Source of the DNA: Nitratireductor aquimarinus
GTDB taxonomy: Bacteria > Pseudomonadota > Alphaproteobacteria > Rhizobiales > Rhizobiaceae
Direction of reading: 5' to 3'
NCBI RefSeq assembly: GCF_046773475.1
Contig: NZ_CP177239.1
Coordinates: forward strand, 1-64,000
Length of the DNA stretch: 64,000 nt
A program made the position numbers and the translations under genes. A model generated the notes under the pieces. It did no database searches. It saw only the letters and a program-made list of their open reading frames with translations, and had not been told where the DNA came from. Below are positions 59,803-64,000 of the stretch, in pieces. The stretch's first letter is position 1. Every line of letters starts with the position of its first letter.

Positions 59803-61374
59803 ATGATTTCTCTTTTAGAACGCTTTTTGCGTTCCGGGACGCGCTTGTGTGAGCGTTTCGGAGCGGACCGATCCGGCAATTTTGCAATGATCACGGCTCT
59901 GTCGGCGATGGCCCTCATCGGGGGCTCTGGCTTTGCCCTGGACTACGCGAATATGAGCCGCGTGCGCGCAAGTCTCCAGAACAGTCTGGACAGCGCAGCA
60001 CTTGCTGTCGCGCAAAAGGGCAAGACGATCACGGATACCGAGGCGCGCGCGATCGCCGAATCCTATCTTGCGGGCAATCTTCCCGTTGTTTTCAAGAATC
60101 TGGACGTTGACCGTGTCGGTGAATCCGTCACCGTAACGGCGGACGTGGACGTCAAGCTGTTCTTCGGCGGTATTCTGGGGAAGGAAAGCATGCCGGTTTC
60201 CGCCCTGTCGAAGGCGGATGTGGCGCTGATTTCCTATGAAATCGCTCTGGTTCTGGACACGACGGGCTCCATGAGCGGACGCAAACTCCGCGACATGAAA
60301 ACGGCGGTCGAGGGACTGGTCGACAACATCTCTGCGCAGGTCAAGGATCCCGAGCGCCTGCGGTTTTCGCTTGTGCCATTCTCGACTTTCGTCAATGTCG
60401 GTCCGCAATTTGCACCGGATTTCGACAAGAACGGCAAGATCGTCAAGGATACTGGCGCTCCATGGCTTGATCTCGAAGGCGTCAGCGAAATCCCGCAGCT
60501 TGAGCTGGAAGCCGGGGTTAGCCGCTTCGAAGCCTATCACAATATGGGGCTTGAATGGAAAGGTTGCGTTGAGACACGCATGCCCGATGGCGACAAACGT
60601 CACGATGTCGCCGACACCGAGGCCGTTCAGACGCATCAGGCGTCACTGTTCGTACCCACGTTTGCGATTGATGAACCTGAGGATTATCGCAACGATTACA
60701 TCGAGTCCGAGGTCGACCCGCGCGGCAATGACCGGGAAAAGAAGCTCAAGAAATACGGTTACAACGGCTACAAGCAAATCTTCAAGCGCGTCGCGCTGGA
60801 AGACCTGGAGGACAATCGCGGTCCGAACTATATGTGCGTTTCCGAGCCCCTGACGCCTTTGACGAACGACTACGCCGATCTGAAAACGAAGGTTAAAAAG
60901 CTCAAGGCAAGCGGCAACACCAACATCATGGAAGGTGTGGCGTGGGGCACGCGGGTTCTCTCGCCGCACGAGCCCTTTGCCGGCGGCGATCCGAATGACG
61001 GCATCATCAAGGTGATGGTTGTGCTGACCGACGGCAAAAACATTTTCGGTGTTCGTGATGACAGGCTGCGGTCGCGCTACTCGAGCTTTGGATACATGGT
61101 CGACGGCCGCCTTGATGGTGAAGTGAACGCCAGCTCCAGCAAGTCGACCAAGCTGATGAACAGCAAGACGCTTGAAGCCTGCACCTATGCCAAAGCGGAC
61201 GGGATCGACATCTATACGATCCGGCTTGAAGAGGACGACTCCGATACAGGTACGCTGATGAGCGCCTGCGCGAGCCGGCCGGACCAGTATTACGACACCC
61301 CCTCCAGCAGTCAGCTCAAGAAGGTGTTCGAGAACATTGGCGAGAAGATCGTCCGGCTTCGTCTGTCGACCTGA
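59803..61374 (+). CDS. TadG-like pilus protein with VWA domain
   Basis: A 523-residue protein. The TadE/TadG-type N-terminus FGADRSGNFAMITALSAMALIGGSGFALDY (quoted as RSGNFAMITALSAMAL) is a single membrane helix typical of Flp pilus pseudopilins. A von Willebrand factor A domain begins near residue 145, with a MIDAS motif LVLDTTGSMSGRKLRDMK, and resumes after a long charged insertion at VMVVLTDGKNIFGV. The insertion has acidic blocks and C-rich turns. No other tad gene is adjacent, so it is an orphan. Terminator at 61398-61425. Confidence 0.88.
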   Translation: MISLLERFLRSGTRLCERFGADRSGNFAMITALSAMALIGGSGFALDYANMSRVRASLQNSLDSAALAVAQKGKTITDTEARAIAESYLAGNLPVVFKNLDVDRVGESVTVTADVDVKLFFGGILGKESMPVSALSKADVALISYEIALVLDTTGSMSGRKLRDMKTAVEGLVDNISAQVKDPERLRFSLVPFSTFVNVGPQFAPDFDKNGKIVKDTGAPWLDLEGVSEIPQLELEAGVSRFEAYHNMGLEWKGCVETRMPDGDKRHDVADTEAVQTHQASLFVPTFAIDEPEDYRNDYIESEVDPRGNDREKKLKKYGYNGYKQIFKRVALEDLEDNRGPNYMCVSEPLTPLTNDYADLKTKVKKLKASGNTNIMEGVAWGTRVLSPHEPFAGGDPNDGIIKVMVVLTDGKNIFGVRDDRLRSRYSSFGYMVDGRLDGEVNASSSKSTKLMNSKTLEACTYAKADGIDIYTIRLEEDDSDTGTLMSACASRPDQYYDTPSSSQLKKVFENIGEKIVRLRLST

Positions 61375-61397
61375 CGGAAGCCGGAGTGCTGAAAAAG

Positions 61398-61425
61398 AAA
61401 GGGCGGCCTGTGAGCCGCCCTTTTT
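61398..61425. terminator. Bidirectional intrinsic terminator between TadG-like gene and carA
   Basis: AAAGGGCGGC, loop CTGTGA, GCCGCCCTTT followed by TT on the plus strand; the minus strand also gives a CTTTCTTTTT run. Perfect 10-bp stem. Confidence 0.92.
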
Positions 61426-61434
61426 GCTGTGTCG

Positions 61435-62634
61435 TTATTCCGCCAGTGCGGGCTCGCCGCGCCGTTCGCGGATCAGATTGGCGAAGCGGCGGAAGAGATA
61501 GTGTGAGTCCTGCGGGCCGGGCGAGGCCTCCGGGTGGTGCTGCACCGAAAAGACCGGGCGTCCGGCGATGGTCAGGCCGCAATTGCTGCCGTCGAACAGC
61601 GAGACATGGGTCTCTTCCACACCTTCCGGCAGCGTGTCGCCATCCACCGCAAAGCCGTGGTTCATGGACACGATCTCCACCTTTCCGGTGGTGAAGTCCT
61701 TGACCGGGTGGTTTGCGCCATGATGACCCTGATGCATCTTCACCGTCTTGCCGCCAAGCGCCAGGGCAAGCATCTGGTGGCCGAGGCAGATGCCGAAGAC
61801 CGGAATGTCGGTTTCAAGCAGTTCACGGATCATCGGTACGGCATAATCGGCGGTTGCCGCCGGATCGCCCGGGCCGTTGGAGAGGAAGATACCGTCGGGC
61901 TTCATGGCGAGGATGTCTGCGGCGCTGGTCTTGGCGGGCACCACCGTCACCTTCGCGCCGAGACCGGCCAGAAGGCGCAGAATGTTGCGCTTCGCGCCAT
62001 AGTCGACAGCGACGATGTGGTGGGTCGGCTCGTCCTGCGCGCCAAACCCTTCATCCCAGACCCACGGCGTTTCCGTCCAGCCCATCGACTGGCCGGAGGT
62101 AACCTCCTTGGCGAGGTCGAGGCCGACCAGACCCGACCATTCGCGCGCCTTGCTCTTCAGGGCTTCGATGTCGAACGCGCCATCGGGATTATGTGCGATC
62201 ACCGCGTTGGCCGCACCCTTTTCGCGCAGAAGCGCGGTCAGCGCACGCGTGTCCACGCCGCTGATGGCCACGATGCCGCGGCGCTTCAGCCAGCCATCGA
62301 GATGGCCGCCGGAGCGGTAGTTCGAGGGGTTGGTGATGTCAGCGCGGAAAACAGCGCCGACCGCGCCAGCGCGCGCCGCCGGGTGCAGGTCTTCGATGTC
62401 TTCGTCATTGGCGCCGACATTGCCGATATGCGGGAATGTGAAGGTGACGATCTGCCCGGCATAGGACGGATCGGTCAGAACCTCCTGATAGCCGGTGAGC
62501 GCGGTGTTGAAGCAGAGCTCGCCAATGGCCTCTCCGCCAGCGCCAATGCCTTTGCCCTCTATGACAGTGCCATCGGCAAGCACGATGAGAGCCGTTGGCC
62601 GGGTCGTGCTCCATGGGGCGGTCTTGGTCGCCAT
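61435..62634 (-). CDS. carA: Carbamoyl phosphate synthase small subunit
   Basis: A 399-residue glutaminase subunit. The N-terminal CarA domain (ALIVLADGTVIEGKGIGAGG, FPHIGNVGANDEDIED) precedes the class I amidotransferase domain: catalytic Cys in FGICLGHQMLALALGG, His and Glu in FSVQHHPEASPGPQD. It supplies ammonia to CarB. I chose ATG 62634, 8 bp after GGAGA; the frame is open to 62679. It is divergent from gatB/yqeY-type gene with a 395-bp region between. In Rhizobiales carA and yqeY are often neighbours. Confidence 0.97.
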   Translation of the reverse strand: MATKTAPWSTTRPTALIVLADGTVIEGKGIGAGGEAIGELCFNTALTGYQEVLTDPSYAGQIVTFTFPHIGNVGANDEDIEDLHPAARAGAVGAVFRADITNPSNYRSGGHLDGWLKRRGIVAISGVDTRALTALLREKGAANAVIAHNPDGAFDIEALKSKAREWSGLVGLDLAKEVTSGQSMGWTETPWVWDEGFGAQDEPTHHIVAVDYGAKRNILRLLAGLGAKVTVVPAKTSAADILAMKPDGIFLSNGPGDPAATADYAVPMIRELLETDIPVFGICLGHQMLALALGGKTVKMHQGHHGANHPVKDFTTGKVEIVSMNHGFAVDGDTLPEGVEETHVSLFDGSNCGLTIAGRPVFSVQHHPEASPGPQDSHYLFRRFANLIRERRGEPALAE

Positions 62635-63029
62635 TGGGAAGTCTCCATCCTTCGTGTGCCCGGGCGCGATCACGGTCATATGACCGGGCGCTTCGTTCAG
62701 GTTCCTTTAGCATGATCTGCGAGCAGACCGGTTCTCACTTTTTGCCGCCGAGCGCAAGAGGCTTGCGCCCGAGGGGCCTTGAAAGAAAGTGCCTTATAGG
62801 CCATATGGCCCATCGACATGGGTCCAGCCCCGGGCGAAATCGCCGGTGGATTCAGGCCGAAACGGAAATTGTCCATGCAGGTCGCGGACAATAGGCAAAG
62901 GCTCAAAAACGGTCAATCTGTAGCAAATAAATATTTATGCCAATGTTTCCAATGACTTATGGGGGCGTTGCGGCTTGCTTCGAGATTCGGCCGGGGCTAT
63001 GTTCATCCTAGTGACTGGAGACAGGTGTT
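62635..63029. other. Divergent intergenic region carA-yqeY
   Basis: About 395 bp with no gene. It contains a 12-bp palindrome GGCCATATGGCC (62798-62809) and an AT-rich core (AAATAAATATTTATGCC at 62925-62941) that probably holds the yqeY-side promoter. A leader control of carA by pyrimidines or arginine is possible, but no attenuator pair was recognised. Confidence 0.5.
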
Positions 63030-63482
63030 ATGATGCGCGAGAAACTCGCCAGGGCGTTGAACGATGCCGTCAAACAGAAGGACAAACGCCGCGTTTCGAC
63101 GCTGCGTCTGGTTCAGACCGCTATCAAGGACCGCGATATAGCCAATCGCGGAGCCGGCAAGGATCCTGTGAGTGATGAGGATATCCTCCAGATTCTCTCG
63201 AAAATGGCCAAGCAGCGTCAGGAATCGGCAAAGGCTTTCGAAGAAGGAAACCGCCTCGAGCTCGCAGAGCAGGAGCGCGAGGAGATCGTGGTGATCACCG
63301 AGTTTCTGCCAAAACCCCTTGGCGAAGACGATCTGAAGCAGGCCTGCGCCCAGGTGGTGCAGGAAGTCGGCGCAGACGGTTTGCGCGACATGGGGCGCTG
63401 CATGAACGTTCTGAAGGAAAAATTCCCCGGCCGTATGGATTTCGGCAAAGCCAGCGGCATCGTGAAGGGCATGCTGCGCTAG
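63030..63482 (+). CDS. GatB/YqeY domain-containing protein
   Basis: A 150-residue protein of the YqeY family: MMREKLARALNDAVKQKDKRRVSTLRLV, KDRDIANRG, ISKMAKQRQESAKAFEEGNRLELAEQE (quoted in part, KQRQESAKAFEEGNR) and FLPKPLGEDDLKQA. It shares the tRNA-binding helical tail of GatB amidotransferase subunits but acts alone; its role is unsettled, possibly in tRNA or translation quality control. The start may be ATG 63030 or 63033. An intrinsic terminator follows. Confidence 0.94.
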   Translation: MMREKLARALNDAVKQKDKRRVSTLRLVQTAIKDRDIANRGAGKDPVSDEDILQILSKMAKQRQESAKAFEEGNRLELAEQEREEIVVITEFLPKPLGEDDLKQACAQVVQEVGADGLRDMGRCMNVLKEKFPGRMDFGKASGIVKGMLR

Positions 63483-63514
63483 CGCCTTTCACATATTGCG
63501 GGAAACAGGATGTC

Positions 63515-63542
63515 AGGGCGGCTCGATCGGGTCGCCCTTTTT
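63515..63542 (+). terminator. Intrinsic terminator after yqeY-type gene
   Basis: AGGGCG, 12-base loop with partial pairing, CGCCCT, continuing into TTTTT. Separates the gene from the copper ATPase promoter. Confidence 0.85.
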
Positions 63543-63562
63543 GCATTGAGGCGAAGAGGGGT

Positions 63563-63593
63563 TTGACCTTCCAGCGGCTGGAAGGAGTAACGC
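63563..63593 (+). promoter_or_regulatory. MerR/CueR-type promoter for metal ATPase
   Basis: TTGACC (63563-63568), a 19-bp spacer, TAACGC (63588-63593). The spacer is filled by a perfect dyad CCTTCCAGCGGCTGGAAGG (63567-63585). Over-long 19-bp spacing with a central dyad is the hallmark of MerR-family activation, and the CCTTCC arms resemble CueR boxes. No cueR gene is in view. Confidence 0.8.
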
Positions 63594-63624
63594 AGGAGCG
63601 AACACATATCTCTGGAGGTGTGCA

Positions 63625-64000
63625 ATGGCCGATGCGCATAAACATGATCACGCTGAAAAAGCCTGCTGCGGCGAACACGAAACGGCTCACGCCGAAGCCA
63701 CGGCGCGTGACCCGGTTTGCGGTATGGACGTGACGATAGAGGGAGCCGGGCACACGCTGGAGCACGGCGGTGAGCGTCACTATTTCTGTTCGCAGCGCTG
63801 TCAGGACCGGTTCGAAGCTGATCCGGAGCGGTATCTGGATGGCGCGCGGCAACAGGAGCCCATGCCCAGGGGTACCCAATACACCTGTCCCATGCATCCC
63901 GAGATCATTCGCGACGAGCCGGGTTCATGCCCCATCTGCGGCATGGCGCTGGAGCCCATGGGCGTGCCCACCGGAGAGGAGGGGCCCAATCCCGAACTCG
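63625..64000 (+). CDS. Heavy-metal (copper) P-type ATPase, 5' part
   Basis: Only the first 125 residues are in the window. A His/Cys-rich start (HKHDHAEKACCGEHE) leads to a YHS domain (ARDPVCGMDVTIEG, YFCSQRCQDRFEADPERYL). Then comes a zinc-ribbon-like heavy-metal-binding block, TQYTCPMHPEIIRDEPGSCPICGMALEPMG (quoted as YTCPMHPEI and CPICGMALEP). This N-terminal order is characteristic of P1B copper/silver ATPases, so the remainder should be a CopA-type exporter. ATG 63625 follows GGAGGTG. The CueR-type promoter upstream agrees. Confidence 0.88.
   Translation, partial: MADAHKHDHAEKACCGEHETAHAEATARDPVCGMDVTIEGAGHTLEHGGERHYFCSQRCQDRFEADPERYLDGARQQEPMPRGTQYTCPMHPEIIRDEPGSCPICGMALEPMGVPTGEEGPNPEL

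Noticed and set aside
63295..63897. A 200-codon minus frame overlapping yqeY and the copper ATPase
   Set aside because: It crosses the intrinsic terminator and the MerR-type promoter and is antisense to two recognisable proteins.

Overview
The window is ordinary chromosomal DNA of a GC-rich alphaproteobacterium, most likely order Hyphomicrobiales (Rhizobiales) and close to Phyllobacteriaceae or Rhizobiaceae. The clues are a BioR regulator with two TTATAGATAA boxes, a greA-lpcC pair, an lrp/trxB/LsrB(VtlR)-type cluster followed by what looks like an AbcR (alpha-r15) small RNA, an sqdBDC sulfolipid operon, BA14K, DUF1344 and extensin-like proteins, UvrB with long terminal extensions, and RIME-like two-hairpin intergenic repeats. 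No rRNA, tRNA, CRISPR array, integrase, transposase or phage gene was seen. Placement below order level is inference.

Layout. 1-3.1 kb: biotin uptake and control (DUF1284 partial, bioY, bioR), then an XRE-cupin regulator with a GNAT enzyme. 3.2-6.2 kb: opgC and opgG/opgD for periplasmic glucans. 6.1-8.1 kb: DUF2938 membrane protein divergent from an ArsR-rhodanese regulator, then DUF2239 with a paired operator. 8.2-13.6 kb: SixA phosphatase, two GNATs, uvrB and a small exported protein. 13.6-17.8 kb: GFA protein, a compact three-gene operon (DinB-like, glycine-rich-domain-like, DUF6875-like), an autotransporter barrel and a small hypothetical. 18-23 kb: BA14K, DUF1344, sqdBDC and an acyl-CoA thioesterase. 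23-29 kb, all minus strand: CNNM/CorC-type protein, two extensin-like proteins, DUF3775, an EamA exporter and a sugar dehydrogenase.

29.3-34.1 kb: greA, lpcC, three GT25 paralogues and a capsule-type glycosyltransferase, an LPS core locus. 34.2-38.3 kb: Lrp, thioredoxin reductase, LsrB/VtlR, the sRNA and MsrP, a redox and envelope-stress neighbourhood. 38.4-46.5 kb: EF-G paralogue, GGDEF-EAL protein, aspartate aminotransferase, a tandem pair of EAL proteins (one degenerate) and two small hypotheticals. 46.7-52.4 kb: Ogt, lytic transglycosylase, DrrAB-type ABC exporter, cupin lipoprotein, and isochorismatase divergent from a GlxA regulator. 52.4-64 kb: carB, DUF4336, L,D-transpeptidase, YpfJ-like metallopeptidase, DUF2937, TadG-like VWA protein, carA, GatB/YqeY, and the start of a copper-type P-ATPase behind a MerR/CueR-type promoter.

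The most notable observations are: (i) the DinB/GRDP-like/DUF6875 operon of unknown function; (ii) the LsrB-AbcR unit with a textbook LysR operator; (iii) a 100-bp repeat present twice at 90% identity whose ends supply stop codons of both flanking genes; (iv) twin TACCCGGGTA-type operators bracketing a TTGACA box before DUF2239; (v) three GATTCA repeats phased at exactly 21 bp; (vi) an EAL pair made of one catalytic-looking and one degenerate protein. Functions rest on motif recognition by eye; no database search was possible.
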